A stretch of 64,000 nt of DNA from Rhodoferax ferrireducens (lineage in GTDB: Bacteria; Pseudomonadota; Gammaproteobacteria; Burkholderiales; Burkholderiaceae_C), in assembly GCF_003347515.1 (NCBI RefSeq), contig NZ_QEII01000236.1, forward strand, positions 186,001 to 250,000. Direction: 5' to 3'. The translations under genes and the position numbers were made by a program. Positions 51,577 to 60,736 of this stretch are shown in pieces; the first letter of the stretch is position 1; each line of letters begins with the position of its first letter. The notes below the pieces were generated by a model, which saw only the letters and a list, made by a program, of their open reading frames with translations, ran no database searches and was not told the origin of the DNA.

Positions 51577-52467
51577 ATGGACCGACTGACCGCCATGCGT
51601 GTGTTTACCGAAGTTGCCACCAGCGGCAGCTTCAGCGCCACCGCGGACAAGCTGGAGATGTCGCGCGCCATGGTCACGCGCTACGTGGCCGAGCTGGAGC
51701 AGTGGCTCAACGCCCGGCTCTTGCAGCGCACCACCCGCAGCGTCACGCTGACCGATGCGGGCGAGCACTGCCTGCGGCGCAGCCAGCAGATGCTGGCGCT
51801 GATGCAGGACGTCGAAGAAGAAACCGCCAGCACCGAGGGCGCGCTGCGCGGCCAGCTGCGCCTGACCTGTAGCATGTCCTTCGGCTACGCCCAGATGGCC
51901 GCCGCCATTGCCGACTTTCTGGCGCTGCACCCGCAGCTGAAGATCGACCTGGACGTCAGCGAAGGCTCGCTCAACTTGGTCGAGAAGCGCATCGACCTGG
52001 CCATCCGCATCAGCGGCGAGCCCGATCCACTGCTGATTTCCCGCCCGCTGGCGCGCTGCGACTCGGTGCTGGTGGCGTCGCCTGCGTATCTGGCGCAATG
52101 CGGCACGCCCGAAGTCCCTGCCGAGCTGGCCCGGCACCGCTGCCTGAGCTACACCAACTTCGGCAAAAGCGTGTGGCAATTGACGCGCAACGGCGAGACC
52201 GCCAAGGTCAGCGTCACCAGCCACTTCAGCGCCAACGAAGCCACCACCTTGCTGCAGGCCGCGCTGGCCGGCGGCGGCATTGCGCTGCAGCCCACCTACC
52301 TGGCGAATCCGCTGCTGCACAGCGGCCAGCTGCACGCTGTGTTGCCGGCGTGGCGCCTGCCGGTGATGACCATCCATGCGCTGTATCCGTCACGCAGGCA
52401 TTTGTCGCCTGCGGTGCGGGCCCTGCTGGACTTTTTGGTGGAGAGGTTTGCGCAGCTGCCTTGGTGA
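51577..52467 (+). CDS. LysR-family transcriptional regulator
   Basis: A 296-residue LTTR with an N-terminal winged helix (about 1-60: MRVFTEVATSGSFSATADKL and LLQRTTRSVTLTDAG) and a substrate-binding domain (about 90-290). It is divergent from the decayed metallo-beta-lactamase-fold gene, which was probably its target. The regulator appears intact although that gene is broken, so it may have other targets. The ligand is unknown. Confidence 0.92.
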   Translation: MDRLTAMRVFTEVATSGSFSATADKLEMSRAMVTRYVAELEQWLNARLLQRTTRSVTLTDAGEHCLRRSQQMLALMQDVEEETASTEGALRGQLRLTCSMSFGYAQMAAAIADFLALHPQLKIDLDVSEGSLNLVEKRIDLAIRISGEPDPLLISRPLARCDSVLVASPAYLAQCGTPEVPAELARHRCLSYTNFGKSVWQLTRNGETAKVSVTSHFSANEATTLLQAALAGGGIALQPTYLANPLLHSGQLHAVLPAWRLPVMTIHALYPSRRHLSPAVRALLDFLVERFAQLPW

Positions 52468-52477
52468 GGGCATAAGA

Positions 52478-52514
52478 AAAAAGCCGCATCGTTCAGGGAA
52501 CGATGCGGCTTTTT
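52478..52514. terminator. Bidirectional terminator between lysR and tRNA-Leu
   Basis: A 17-bp stem (AAAAAGCCGCATCGTTC with GAACGATGCGGCTTTTT) closes a 3-nt loop. A- and T-tracts on both sides allow it to end transcription in both directions. Confidence 0.92.
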
Positions 52515-52519
52515 AGATC

Positions 52520-52604
52520 TGGTGCCCGGGGCCGGAATCGAACCGGCACTCCTTTCGGAGGGGGATTTTGAGTCCCCTGCGTCTACCAATTTCACCACCC
52601 GGGC
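52520..52604 (-). tRNA. tRNA-Leu (anticodon CAA)
   Basis: On the minus strand the 85 nt start GCCCGGG, end in matching CCCGGGC plus A and an encoded CCA (52520-52522), and include a D-arm (TGGTAGACGC), an anticodon stem GGGGA/TCCCC with loop CTCAAAA, a long variable arm (TCCGAAAGGA) and the T-loop GGTTCGAATCC. The long variable arm and CAA anticodon identify leucine. Confidence 0.97.
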
Positions 52605-52643
52605 GGATTCAGCGAAGAACGAAATTATGGCACAGTGTGGGCT

Positions 52644-53546
52644 ATGAAATACCCAACCATTGAAGATTCCATCGGAAAAACCCCCCTGGTGATGCTGCAA
52701 CGCATTGGTGCCGAACAAAATGCTGCCCGTGGCAACGTGATTCTGGGCAAGCTCGAAGGCAACAACCCGGCCGGCTCGGTGAAAGACCGGCCAGCCTTGT
52801 CCATGATCCAGCGCGCGCAGGAGCGTGGCGAGATCAAGCCCGGCGACACCCTGATTGAAGCGACCTCGGGCAATACCGGCATTGCGCTGGCCATGGCGGC
52901 GGCCATCAAGGGCTACCGCATGGTGTTGATCATGCCGGAGGACCTGTCGATCGAGCGCGCCCAAACCATGAAGGCGTTTGGTGCGGAATTGATTCTCACA
53001 CCCAAGAGCGCCGGCATGGAGTACGCGCGCGATCTGGCTGATCAGATGCAGCGTGATGGCAAGGGCCATGTGCTGGACCAGTTTGCCAATGCCGACAATC
53101 CGCGGATTCATTACGAGACCACCGGCCCGGAAATCTGGGCCGATACGAAGGGGCGAGTCACCCATTTTGTGAGTGCCATGGGTACCACCGGCACCATCAC
53201 CGGTGTGTCGCGGTTTTTGAAAGAGAAGAACCCGGCCATCAAAATCATTGGCGTGCAGCCCAACGAGGGCTCGCGCATACCCGGCATTCGCAAGTGGCCG
53301 CAGGAATATTTGCCGAAAATTTACAACCCCGCCAATGTGGATGAGTTGATGTACGTGAGCCAGGAAACAGCCGAAGACATGTGCCGGCGGCTGGCGCGCG
53401 AAGAAGGTATTTTTGGTGGCATTTCGGCAGCGGGTGCGTGCTGGGTGGCGCAGGAGATTGCCCGGGTTGAAACCAATGCGACCATTGTGTTCGTCGTGTG
53501 TGACCGCGGCGACCGCTATCTCTCGACCGGCGTATTTCCCGCTTGA
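52644..53546 (+). CDS. cysM: Cysteine synthase B (O-acetylserine sulfhydrylase)
   Basis: A 300-residue PLP enzyme: GNNPAGSVKDRPALSMI contains the PLP Lys (about 45), EATSGNTGIALAMAAAIKGY the phosphate-binding loop, SAMGTTGTITGVSRFL the next, and GIFGGISAAG the C-terminal loop. CysM makes cysteine from O-acetylserine with sulfide or thiosulfate. I start at the ATG at 52644 (MKYPTIEDSIGKTPL) because homology begins there; a GTG at 52635 is in frame. It follows tRNA-Leu and its terminator, transcribed away from them. Confidence 0.95.
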   Translation: MKYPTIEDSIGKTPLVMLQRIGAEQNAARGNVILGKLEGNNPAGSVKDRPALSMIQRAQERGEIKPGDTLIEATSGNTGIALAMAAAIKGYRMVLIMPEDLSIERAQTMKAFGAELILTPKSAGMEYARDLADQMQRDGKGHVLDQFANADNPRIHYETTGPEIWADTKGRVTHFVSAMGTTGTITGVSRFLKEKNPAIKIIGVQPNEGSRIPGIRKWPQEYLPKIYNPANVDELMYVSQETAEDMCRRLAREEGIFGGISAAGACWVAQEIARVETNATIVFVVCDRGDRYLSTGVFPA

Positions 53547-53565
53547 TTTACATGAAAATAGCCGC

Positions 53566-53608
53566 TAGCCCTCGTGGACTATGCGCGAGCAGCTATTTAA
53601 CTAATAGC
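53566..53608 (+). repeat. 43-nt double-hairpin repeat, copy 7
   Basis: TAGCCCTCGTGGACTATGCG starts the copy; hairpin 1 is CTCGTG/CGCGAG and hairpin 2 is GCTAT-TTAACTA-ATAGC. It is intergenic, between cysM and the NUDIX gene. Confidence 0.92.
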
Positions 53609-53622
53609 AACAAGGTTTTTCC

Positions 53623-54153
53623 ATGATTGAAGCTTTCAAGTTTTGTCCGCAATGCGCCACGCCCTTGACCCTGATCACGCAGCTTGAGGACAGCGGCGAC
53701 AAAGAGCGCCTGCGCTGCGCCGCCTGCGGCTACACCCACTGGAACAATCCCACGCCGGTGTTGGCCGCGGTGATTGAGTACGAGGGGAAAATTTTGCTGG
53801 CGCAAAACGCGGCATGGTCGGGCAAGATGTTTGCGCTGATCACCGGCTTCATGGAAAAAGGCGAGACGCCGCAGGACGGCATTGCCCGTGAAATCAAGGA
53901 AGAAACCAGTCTGGACACCAGCGCGCTGAACCTGATCGGGGTTTACGACTTTCAGCGCATGAACCAGATCATCATTGCCTACCACGCGGTGTGTCACGGT
54001 GCGGTGAAGCTGTCGCCGGAACTGGTGGATTACCGGCTGTTTGACTTTGACCAGGTGAAGTGCTGGCCGGCTGGCACCGGCTACGCGCTGGCCGATTGGT
54101 TGCGCGCGCGCGGCCATGAGCCGCAGTTCATCGAGTTTCCCAAACGGGCTTGA
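53623..54153 (+). CDS. NUDIX hydrolase with N-terminal zinc ribbon
   Basis: A 176-residue protein. Residues 8-36 form a zinc ribbon (CPQCATPL and CAACGYTHW). The Nudix box is GFMEKGETPQDGIAREIKEE (about 87-108), with the Glu metal ligands in REIKEE. The combination is like NudC-type NADH pyrophosphatases, but the protein is shorter and lacks the N-terminal domain of NudC. It probably hydrolyses a nucleoside-diphosphate-linked compound. A 14-bp gap separates it from the repeat copy before it. Confidence 0.9.
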   Translation: MIEAFKFCPQCATPLTLITQLEDSGDKERLRCAACGYTHWNNPTPVLAAVIEYEGKILLAQNAAWSGKMFALITGFMEKGETPQDGIAREIKEETSLDTSALNLIGVYDFQRMNQIIIAYHAVCHGAVKLSPELVDYRLFDFDQVKCWPAGTGYALADWLRARGHEPQFIEFPKRA

Positions 54154-54194
54154 CACCAAGGTCTCTAAAATTGCCCCAATTCCAAGGAAATTTG

Positions 54195-54428
54195 ATGCAC
54201 ATTGACATTGACAAAGAGGTTGACGCCCGCGGTCTGAACTGCCCGCTGCCCATTCTGAAAGCCAAAAAGGCGCTGGCCGACATGCAAAGCGGTCAAACCC
54301 TGCGCGTGGTCTCGACGGACGCCGGGTCCCTGCGCGATTTTCAGGCGTTTGCCAAGCAGACCGGCAATGAGCTGCTCGACCAGCAGACCGTGGCGGAGGA
54401 CTTCATCCACGTTCTGCGCCGTCGCTAG
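54195..54428 (+). CDS. TusA/SirA-like sulfurtransferase protein
   Basis: A 77-residue TusA-family protein with the CPxP motif (LNCPLPILKAKKAL), whose Cys carries persulfide sulfur for tRNA thiolation or other targets. MHIDIDKEVDARG starts it, after AAGGAA. The neighbouring cysM gives a loose sulfur-metabolism link. Family identity is clear; the exact acceptor is not. Confidence 0.92.
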   Translation: MHIDIDKEVDARGLNCPLPILKAKKALADMQSGQTLRVVSTDAGSLRDFQAFAKQTGNELLDQQTVAEDFIHVLRRR

Positions 54429-54437
54429 GGTAAACGT

Positions 54438-54457
54438 CAGGCCGGTGTCCCGGCCTG
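54438..54457. terminator. GC-rich hairpin between tusA-like gene and valS
   Basis: CAGGCCGG-N4-CCGGCCTG forms an 8-bp stem between two convergent genes. There is no T-tract, so it would be a weak or factor-dependent end. Confidence 0.45.
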
Positions 54458-54466
54458 TGTCGAACT

Positions 54467-57400
54467 TCAGCCCAGACGACTCAGCTGATCCTTCACCTTG
54501 ATCAGGGTCGCCGCAAAGTCGGCCATGCGCTTGCGTTCCAGCTCGATGACGGCGGCAGGCGCGCGGGCGACAAAAGCCTCGTTGCCCAGTTTGCCTTCGG
54601 TCTTGGCGATTTCGCCTTCCAGACGCGCCACCTCTTTGCCCAGGCGGAGCTTTTCGGCCCCCACGTCAATTTCCATGAACAGGCAGATGCGTGCCTCGCC
54701 CACCACCGCCACGGGTGCGGCCTGCGCGGCGGCGGCCCAGGCGGCTTCGTCGTCAAATACGCGCACCTCGTTGAGCTTGGCCAGCGCTTTCAATACCGGT
54801 GCTGATTGGGTCAAGAAGGCGGCTTCATCGGCCTGGTTGGCGATCACAAAAAGCGGCAGCCGGGTGGCCGGCGACACGCTCATCTCGCCGCGCAGATTGC
54901 GGCAGGCATCGACCAGCTGCTTGAGCTTGCCGACATAGGCCAGCGCGGCCTCGTCAATGCGCTCCGGCTGTGCCTGAGGGTAGGCGGCAATCGAGACCGA
55001 TTCACCGGCACGACCGGCCACGGGCGCTACTTTTTGCCACAGCTCTTCGGTCACAAACGGAATGACCGGGTGCGCCAGGCGCAGGATGGTCTCCAGGGTG
55101 CGAATCAGGGTGCGGCGGGTGGCGCGTTGCTGCGCCAGGCCGATCTGCACATCGGGGTTGTCTCTGCCTTGCTGAATCTGCACCTTGGCGATTTCCAGAT
55201 ACCAGTCGCAGAACTCGTTCCAGACGAAGTCATAAATCGTGCTGGCCACGTTGTCCAGGCGGTATTCTTCAAAGCCTTTGGTGACTTCCGCTTCGGCGCG
55301 TTGCAGCAGTGAGACGATCCAGCGGTCGGACTGGCTGAAATTGAGGTATCCGTGCGCGGCGCCGCCGACGGCGCATTCTTCTTTCGTGTGCTCGTTCAGG
55401 CCGCAATCCTGGCCTTCGCAGTTCATCAGCACGAAGCGGCTGGCGTTCCAGAGTTTGTTGCAAAAATTGCGGTAGCCCTCGCAGCGTTTGGCGTCAAAGT
55501 TGATGCTACGGCCCAGCGATGCCAGCGAGGCGAAGGTGAAACGCAGGGCATCGGCGCCGAAAGCCGGAATGCCGGTGGGGAATTCTTTTTCGGTATTTTT
55601 GCGCACTTGCGGCGCGGTTTCGGGTTTGCGCAGGCCTTCGGAGCGTTTGACCAGCAATTCGGGCAGGGCGATGCCGTCGATCAGGTCCACCGGGTCGAGC
55701 ACATTGCCCTCGGACTTGCTCATCTTCTTGCCCTGGGCGTCGCGCACCAGGCCATGGATGTAGACGTGTTTGAACGGGACTTTGCCGGTGAAGTGGGTCG
55801 TCATCATGATCATCCGGGCGACCCAGAAGAAGATGATGTCGTAGCCTGTTACTAGCACGCTGCTCGGCAGGTAAAGGTCAATGTCGTTCAGGCTGTTGGT
55901 GTCGGCCCCGCTCTGGGACGAGGCGGGAACGGCCTTGCTCATACTCGCTTCGCTCACCAAATCGCTGCGTCCGTCCCCGCCTCGTCCCAGCGCTGCATCG
56001 TCATCGAGCGACGACAGGCCGCCCTTAGGCGCGAGAACCCCCTCGGGGGGCAGCGCAGCAGACGCAGTCGCAAGCGTGGGGGCGCCATTTGGCCAGCCCA
56101 TCGTTGAGAAAGGCACCAAGGCGGAGGAGTACCAGGTGTCGAGCACGTCTTCGTCGCGGCGGAGCGTTTTGCCGGGCGCCTTGGCTTGCGCTTCTTCCTC
56201 GTTGCGGGCCACGATGACGTTGCCGTCTTCGTCGTACCAGGCTGGAATCTGATGGCCCCACCAGAGCTGGCGGCTGATGCACCAGTCCTGGATGTTGTTC
56301 ATCCACTGGTTGTAGGTGTTGACCCAGTTCTCCGGCACAAACTTGACCTCGCCGGACTGCACAGCGTCAATCGCTTTCTGGGCGATCGACTTGCCGGTCG
56401 GGTCGATCGGACTGACCTTGCTCATGGCCACAAACCACTGGTCGGTGAGCATCGGTTCGATCACCTGACCGGTACGGGCGCAGCGCGGCACCATGAGTTT
56501 GTGTTTCTTGACTTCGACCAGCAGGCCCAGGGCGTCCAGGTCTTTGACAATCTGCTTGCGCGCCACGAAGCGGTCCTGCCCCAGATACGCCGCGGGCGCT
56601 TCCTCATTGATCTTGGCGTCCAGCGTCAGCACGCAAATCATCGGCAGCTTGTGGCGCTGACCGACGGCGTAATCGTTCTGGTCGTGCGCGGGGGTGACTT
56701 TCACCACGCCGGTGCCGAAGGCCTTGTCCACGTAGTCGTCGGCAATGATGGGGATGGTGCGGCCGCACAGAGGCAGGTTGACCTGTTTGCCGATCAGGTG
56801 CATGTAGCGCTCGTCCTCAGGGTGCACCATGGCCGCCACGTCGCCCAGCATGGTTTCGGGCCGGGTGGTGGCGACCACCAGACCGTCCACCAATTCGCCG
56901 CCCACCAGCTGCGGGCCGTCGGCAAACGGGTAGCGGATGTGCCACATGAAACCGTCTTCCTCTTCGCTTTCCACTTCCAGATCGCTGACCGCGCTTTGCA
57001 ACACCGGGTCCCAGTTCACCAGCCGTTTGCCGCGGTAGATCAGGCCTTGTTCATAAAGTTGGACAAAGGTCTCGGTTACGGTCTTGGACAGTTTCGGGTC
57101 CATGGTGAAGTACTCGCGGCTCCAGTCCACGCTGTCGCCCATGCGGCGCATCTGGTTGGTGATGATATTGCCGGACTTTTCTTTCCACTCCCACACCTTG
57201 CTCACAAAGTTCTTGCGACCCAAGTCGTGGCGGCTGATTTTTTGCTCCTGCAACTGGCGTTCCACCACGATTTGCGTGGCAATGCCGGCGTGGTCGGTGC
57301 CAGGAATCCACACGGTGTTGTCGCCGCGCATGCGGTGGTAGCGGGTCAACGAGTCCATGATGGTCTGGTTGAAGGCGTGCCCCATGTGCAGCGTGCCGGT

Positions 57401-57586
57401 GACGTTGGGTGGCGGCAGCTGGATGGCGAAGGCCTCGGCGCCGACTTTCGGCTGGCCCGTGCCACGGTAGCCGGCGTGCGCGTACTCCCGGCGTTCCCAT
57501 TCCGGTCCCCAATGGGCTTCCAGGGCCGCGGGCTCAAAAGATTTGGACAGGCTGTTGAGGCCGGGTTGTTGCAGTTCGTCGTTCAT
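54467..57586 (-). CDS. valS: Valyl-tRNA synthetase with in-frame structured insertion
   Basis: A 1039-residue class I synthetase, longer than the roughly 950 residues I expect. HIGH-type motif is [15 protein letters not shown] (about residue 55), KMSKS is [13 protein letters not shown] (about 635), and the CCA-editing domain and C-terminal coiled coil ([14 protein letters not shown]) are present. Between the synthesis-domain [15 protein letters not shown] and [19 protein letters not shown] about 60-65 residues are inserted ([20 protein letters not shown] and [14 protein letters not shown] among them). They are low-complexity and encoded by the structured segment at about 55900-56092. The gene must be essential, so the insertion must be tolerated. 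Confidence 0.96.
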   Translation of the reverse strand: MNDELQQPGLNSLSKSFEPAALEAHWGPEWERREYAHAGYRGTGQPKVGAEAFAIQLPPPNVTGTLHMGHAFNQTIMDSLTRYHRMRGDNTVWIPGTDHAGIATQIVVERQLQEQKISRHDLGRKNFVSKVWEWKEKSGNIITNQMRRMGDSVDWSREYFTMDPKLSKTVTETFVQLYEQGLIYRGKRLVNWDPVLQSAVSDLEVESEEEDGFMWHIRYPFADGPQLVGGELVDGLVVATTRPETMLGDVAAMVHPEDERYMHLIGKQVNLPLCGRTIPIIADDYVDKAFGTGVVKVTPAHDQNDYAVGQRHKLPMICVLTLDAKINEEAPAAYLGQDRFVARKQIVKDLDALGLLVEVKKHKLMVPRCARTGQVIEPMLTDQWFVAMSKVSPIDPTGKSIAQKAIDAVQSGEVKFVPENWVNTYNQWMNNIQDWCISRQLWWGHQIPAWYDEDGNVIVARNEEEAQAKAPGKTLRRDEDVLDTWYSSALVPFSTMGWPNGAPTLATASAALPPEGVLAPKGGLSSLDDDAALGRGGDGRSDLVSEASMSKAVPASSQSGADTNSLNDIDLYLPSSVLVTGYDIIFFWVARMIMMTTHFTGKVPFKHVYIHGLVRDAQGKKMSKSEGNVLDPVDLIDGIALPELLVKRSEGLRKPETAPQVRKNTEKEFPTGIPAFGADALRFTFASLASLGRSINFDAKRCEGYRNFCNKLWNASRFVLMNCEGQDCGLNEHTKEECAVGGAAHGYLNFSQSDRWIVSLLQRAEAEVTKGFEEYRLDNVASTIYDFVWNEFCDWYLEIAKVQIQQGRDNPDVQIGLAQQRATRRTLIRTLETILRLAHPVIPFVTEELWQKVAPVAGRAGESVSIAAYPQAQPERIDEAALAYVGKLKQLVDACRNLRGEMSVSPATRLPLFVIANQADEAAFLTQSAPVLKALAKLNEVRVFDDEAAWAAAAQAAPVAVVGEARICLFMEIDVGAEKLRLGKEVARLEGEIAKTEGKLGNEAFVARAPAAVIELERKRMADFAATLIKVKDQLSRLG
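55900..56092. repeat. Structured repeat-like insertion inside valS
   Basis: The segment adds about 60-65 codons to valS. It contains an inverted repeat GGGACGAGGCGGGAACGG (55915-55932) with CCGTCCCCGCCTCGTCCC (55971-55988), 17 of 18 positions matching, and a C-run/G-run palindrome ACCCCCTCGGGGGGC near 56037-56051. In my recollection CCCCCCGAGGGGG-type repeats are common between genes in Comamonadaceae. The edges are estimated by comparing the protein with the family. Confidence 0.7.
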
Positions 57587-57927
57587 GGTGTCTTTGGCTA
57601 GGGCGACTCAGAGCCCGGTACGGGCTGCTGGAGGCTAACGCGGCACGCTCAGGGCGTGACCGCGGTTGAAATAGGGCGAGGAGAGAGTGATTTTATTCGA
57701 CGACGGGTTTTGCTTCGATTCGACGCTGGCCGGCAGCGCCATGTCATGACCCGCACGGCAGAAAAGGGACTTGATTCTTGTCAACAGGTATTTTGAATAG
57801 TCAAATCTAATGAACGCCATTGAAGCAGCCAATTTGACGGCGTTCCCCTTGCGGTCTAGGCTGCATGCGTCTTTGGCAAATATTTGTTCAAAGCAAGCCC
57901 GTTTTCTTTAACCACAAGGAGATTTTC
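57587..57927. other. Non-coding divergent region between valS and rubrerythrin
   Basis: 341 bp with no supportable gene. It holds the rubrerythrin promoter (57834-57862) and, at its far end, an AAGGAGA ribosome-binding site. No promoter for valS could be picked confidently. Confidence 0.45.
57834..57862 (+). promoter_or_regulatory. Sigma-70 promoter of the rubrerythrin gene
   Basis: TTGACG (57834-57839), a 17-bp spacer and TAGGCT (57857-57862) precede the ATG at 57928 by about 65 bp. The -10 hexamer is weak, four of six. Confidence 0.55.
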
Positions 57928-58350
57928 ATGGCAACACTCAAAGGAACCAAAACCGAAGAAAACCTGAAAGCCGCCTTCGCCGGCGAATCCCAGGCCAATC
58001 GCCGTTACCTGTATTTCGCGAACAAAGCCGACGTGGAAGGCCAGCAGGACATCGCGGCCTTGTTCCGCTCCACAGCCGAAGGTGAAACCGGCCATGCGCA
58101 CGGCCACCTGGAATGGCTGGAGCAGTGCGGTGACCCCGCCACCGGCCTGCCGTTTGGCGCCACCCGCGACAACCTGAAGTCGGCCGTGGCCGGCGAAACG
58201 CACGAGTACACCGATATGTACCCCGGCATGGCCAAGACCGCCCGTGACGAAGGGCATGACGAAGTGGCGGATTGGTTTGAAACCCTGGCCAAGGCCGAGC
58301 GCTCCCACGCCAACCGCTATACCAAGGCGCTGGCCGAGCTGGTCGATTGA
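57928..58350 (+). CDS. Rubrerythrin (diiron domain only)
   Basis: A 140-residue ferritin-like diiron protein: [40 protein letters not shown] and [18 protein letters not shown] carry the Glu and His ligands of a four-helix bundle. The C-terminal rubredoxin domain of classical rubrerythrin is absent. Rubrerythrins reduce hydrogen peroxide with electrons from a reductase. The ATG at 57928 follows AAGGAGA. A REP-like palindrome and then an Fe-S protein and DUF3501 follow on the same strand, a grouping I recall as conserved. Confidence 0.93.
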   Translation: MATLKGTKTEENLKAAFAGESQANRRYLYFANKADVEGQQDIAALFRSTAEGETGHAHGHLEWLEQCGDPATGLPFGATRDNLKSAVAGETHEYTDMYPGMAKTARDEGHDEVADWFETLAKAERSHANRYTKALAELVD

Positions 58351-58360
58351 CTTTTATTTC

Positions 58361-58441
58361 GTCATTGCGAGGAGCGTAGCGACGTGGCAATCCAGGCGGG
58401 CGCTCAAAATGCATGGATTGCCGCGCTTCGCTCGCAATGAC
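58361..58441. repeat. GTCATTGCGAG-type inverted pair after rubrerythrin
   Basis: The left arm (58361-58394, GTCATTGCGAGGAGCGTAGC then GACGTGGCAATCCA) is a longer variant; the right arm (58414-58441, starting TGGATTGCCGCGCTTCGCTC) is the inverse of the shorter form. The loop is about 19 nt. Confidence 0.85.
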
Positions 58442-58480
58442 GACTTATCGAAGCGCCCGCGACTACGAAAGGCCCCCAAC

Positions 58481-59833
58481 ATGGCACGCGAAGGCAATCT
58501 GCAGGCGCCCATCCGCCACCCCATCGACTGGCAAGGGGCAGACTATTACGACGAGGACGCTGCCCTGCGGGAGATGGAGCGCATTTTCGACATCTGCCAC
58601 ACCTGCCGCCGCTGCGTGGCCTTGTGCGGCGCTTTTCCCACGCTGTTTGACCTCGTGGACGAGAGTTTGACCCATGAGGTCGATGGCGTGGACAAAAAGG
58701 ATTACGGCAAGGTGGTGGACCAGTGTTATCTGTGCGACATGTGCTACATGACCAAGTGCCCGTACGTGCCGCCGCACCAGTTCAATCTGGACTTTCCGCA
58801 CACCATGCTGCGCGCCAAGGCCATCAAGTTCAAAAAGGGCGAGGTGCGCATGGCCGAGAGGCTGCTGGCCTCGACCGATGTGCATGGTCAGCTGGCCGGC
58901 ATTCCGATCGTGGTGCAGACGGTCAACGCCGTGAACAAGACCAGATTAGCCAGGGGCGTGATGGAGTCCGCGCTGGGCGTGGACAAAAATGCCTGGCTGC
59001 CGGCGCTGGCCACCCGAAAATTCCGCACCCGCACGCCGGAGGCCAAAGCCACGGTGGTGACGGATGGCGAAAAGACGCCTGGCAAGGTCGCTATTTTTGC
59101 CACCTGCTTTATCAACTACAACGAGCCCGGCATCGGCCTGGACCTGCTCAAGATTCTCGACCACAACGACGTGCCTTACGTGATCGTCGAAAAAGAGAAA
59201 TGCTGCGGCATGCCCAAGCTCGAACTCGGCGACCTGGATTCGGTCAAGGCCAGCAAGGAAGCGAACATGCCGGTGCTGGTGAAGTACGCCAGGGATGGTT
59301 ACGCGATCCTCGCGGCGGTGCCGAGTTGCGTCCTGATGTTCAAGCAGGAAATCCCCTTGTTGTTCCCGGACGATGCGGATGTGCAGCGCGTCAAGGACGC
59401 CATGTGGGACCCGTTCGAATACCTGATGCAGCGCAAGCGCGACGGTCTGCTCAAGACCGACTTCCCGGTGCCGCTGGGCAATGTGAGCTACCAGATACCG
59501 TGTCATGGCCGGGTGCAGAACATCGGCAAAAAGACAGAAGAAATGCTGAAGATGATTCCCGACACGACCATCAACACGAATGAGCGTTGCTCGGGCCACG
59601 CCGGCACTTTTGGCGTGAAGAAGGCGCACCACCAGACCGCCCTGAAGATCGGCAAACCGCTGTTCAAGGCCATGGCGACCATGAAAGACGGTACCAAACC
59701 TGACTTCATCAGCTCCGACTGCCCGCTCGGTGGCCACCACATCGCACAGGGCTTTGAAGTCAACGACCTAGGCGCGCCCGCACTGCAGCACCCTTTGAGC
59801 CTGGTGGCCAGGGCCTACGGCTTGAAGAAGTAA
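58481..59833 (+). CDS. Iron-sulfur/CCG-domain oxidoreductase (GlpC/HdrB-like)
   Basis: A 450-residue protein with an N-terminal ferredoxin-like pair of 4Fe-4S motifs (CHTCRRCVALCGAFP at about 39-53; CYLCDMCYMTKCPYVPP at about 82-98) and two C-terminal CCG-type cysteine-rich domains (EKCCGMPKLELGD around 245; PCHGRVQNIGKKTEE and NERCSGHAGTFG around 345-375). It resembles heterodisulfide reductase subunit B or GlpC and probably passes electrons to the rubrerythrin or another partner. I start at the ATG at 58481; a longer frame (to 58244) would run through the REP repeat and the rubrerythrin gene. Confidence 0.88.
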   Translation: MAREGNLQAPIRHPIDWQGADYYDEDAALREMERIFDICHTCRRCVALCGAFPTLFDLVDESLTHEVDGVDKKDYGKVVDQCYLCDMCYMTKCPYVPPHQFNLDFPHTMLRAKAIKFKKGEVRMAERLLASTDVHGQLAGIPIVVQTVNAVNKTRLARGVMESALGVDKNAWLPALATRKFRTRTPEAKATVVTDGEKTPGKVAIFATCFINYNEPGIGLDLLKILDHNDVPYVIVEKEKCCGMPKLELGDLDSVKASKEANMPVLVKYARDGYAILAAVPSCVLMFKQEIPLLFPDDADVQRVKDAMWDPFEYLMQRKRDGLLKTDFPVPLGNVSYQIPCHGRVQNIGKKTEEMLKMIPDTTINTNERCSGHAGTFGVKKAHHQTALKIGKPLFKAMATMKDGTKPDFISSDCPLGGHHIAQGFEVNDLGAPALQHPLSLVARAYGLKK

Positions 59834-59892
59834 ATAGCGGGAAAGATGGAAAGTCTGCCCCCCGCAGCATGCCCAATCAGCCAAGAACGACA

Positions 59893-59965
59893 GGGCAGGG
59901 GGTGGGAATAGACCAAATGATTGCACGCTTAGGCGTGCTTTTTGGGCTGTTCCCACCCCCTGCCC
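59893..59965 (+). terminator. Nested hairpins: outer 16-bp repeat and inner terminator
   Basis: GGGCAGGGGGTGGGAA (59893-59908) is the exact inverse of TTCCCACCCCCTGCCC (59950-59965). Inside it, GCACGC-N4-GCGTGC (59923-59938) is followed by TTTTT, a rho-independent terminator. The outer pairing could bring in or block the inner hairpin. Confidence 0.75.
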
Positions 59966-60005
59966 GCCCCGAAAGCACTGCAGCCAAACAGAGGAGCCAA
60001 AAGAA

Positions 60006-60596
60006 ATGCAAATCACCGGAAACATCACCCCCGACAGCCTCATGAGTCTGGAGGCCTATGCCAAGTGGCGCAAGGTCAACAAACCCTTGGTGATGGCGCA
60101 CCGCAAGCTGCGCAGCGTGCGCCTGGGCGAGCACCTCAACCTGCAGTTCGAAAGCGAGACCACCATCCGTTACCAGATCCAGGAGATGCTGCGCATCGAG
60201 AAAATATTTGAAGAGCAAGGCATCCTGCAGGAAATCGAAGCCTATGCCCCGCTGGCGCCCAGCGGCAGCAACTGGAAAGCCACCATGATGCTCGAATACC
60301 CCGACGTCAACGAACGCAAGCGCGAGCTGGCGCGCCTGATCGGAGTCGAAGACCGGCTGTTTGTCGAGGTCGAAGGGCAGGCCCGCGTGTACGCCATCGC
60401 CGACGAAGACATGGACCGCGAGAACGAGGAGAAAACCTCGGCCGTGCATTTTGTGCGCTTCGAGCTGACGCTGGCCATGTGCGCGGCGGTCAAGGCCGGG
60501 GCCAACGTCAAACTCGGCTGTGACCACCCCCACTACCCGGCGCACACCCTGGTTGCGCCCGAGACACTGGCCTCACTGGCGGGCGACTTGCGTTAA
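60006..60596 (+). CDS. DUF3501 family protein
   Basis: A 196-residue soluble protein with an alpha-rich N-terminus (LMSLEAYAKWRKVNKPLVMA and HRKLRSVRLGEHLNLQFESE) and a C-terminal DHPHYPAHTLVAPETLASL. This is the DUF3501 family, which in my recollection accompanies rubrerythrin and the Fe-S/CCG protein. It has no catalytic motif I can name. A strong nested-hairpin structure separates it from the Fe-S gene, so its level may differ. The ATG at 60006 follows AGGAGCC. Confidence 0.85.
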   Translation: MQITGNITPDSLMSLEAYAKWRKVNKPLVMAHRKLRSVRLGEHLNLQFESETTIRYQIQEMLRIEKIFEEQGILQEIEAYAPLAPSGSNWKATMMLEYPDVNERKRELARLIGVEDRLFVEVEGQARVYAIADEDMDRENEEKTSAVHFVRFELTLAMCAAVKAGANVKLGCDHPHYPAHTLVAPETLASLAGDLR

Positions 60597-60610
60597 TGTG
60601 AAAGAACGAG

Positions 60611-60651
60611 CTTTCATGACTCGGGGTGCTTCGCATTCCGAAGCATGAAAG
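60611..60651. promoter_or_regulatory. Pair of alternative inverted repeats upstream of yaaA
   Basis: CTTTCATG (60611-60618) pairs with CATGAAAG (60644-60651), and inside it TGCTTCG (60627-60633) pairs with CGAAGCA (60639-60645). The two stems share two bases and so compete partly. There is no T-tract. Confidence 0.45.
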
Positions 60652-60736
60652 TTAGGCGTTGCGATGGCCGCGGGCAAGGGGGGCTTTCATCCGCGGGGGA
60701 TAATCAAAGTCTCTCCGCGACGCCTGATTGCCTTCC

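Noticed and set aside
58244..58480. A 79-residue N-terminal extension of the Fe-S/CCG protein
   Set aside because: It would translate the end of the rubrerythrin gene in another frame and a palindromic repeat; the ATG at 58481 starts the family-like sequence.
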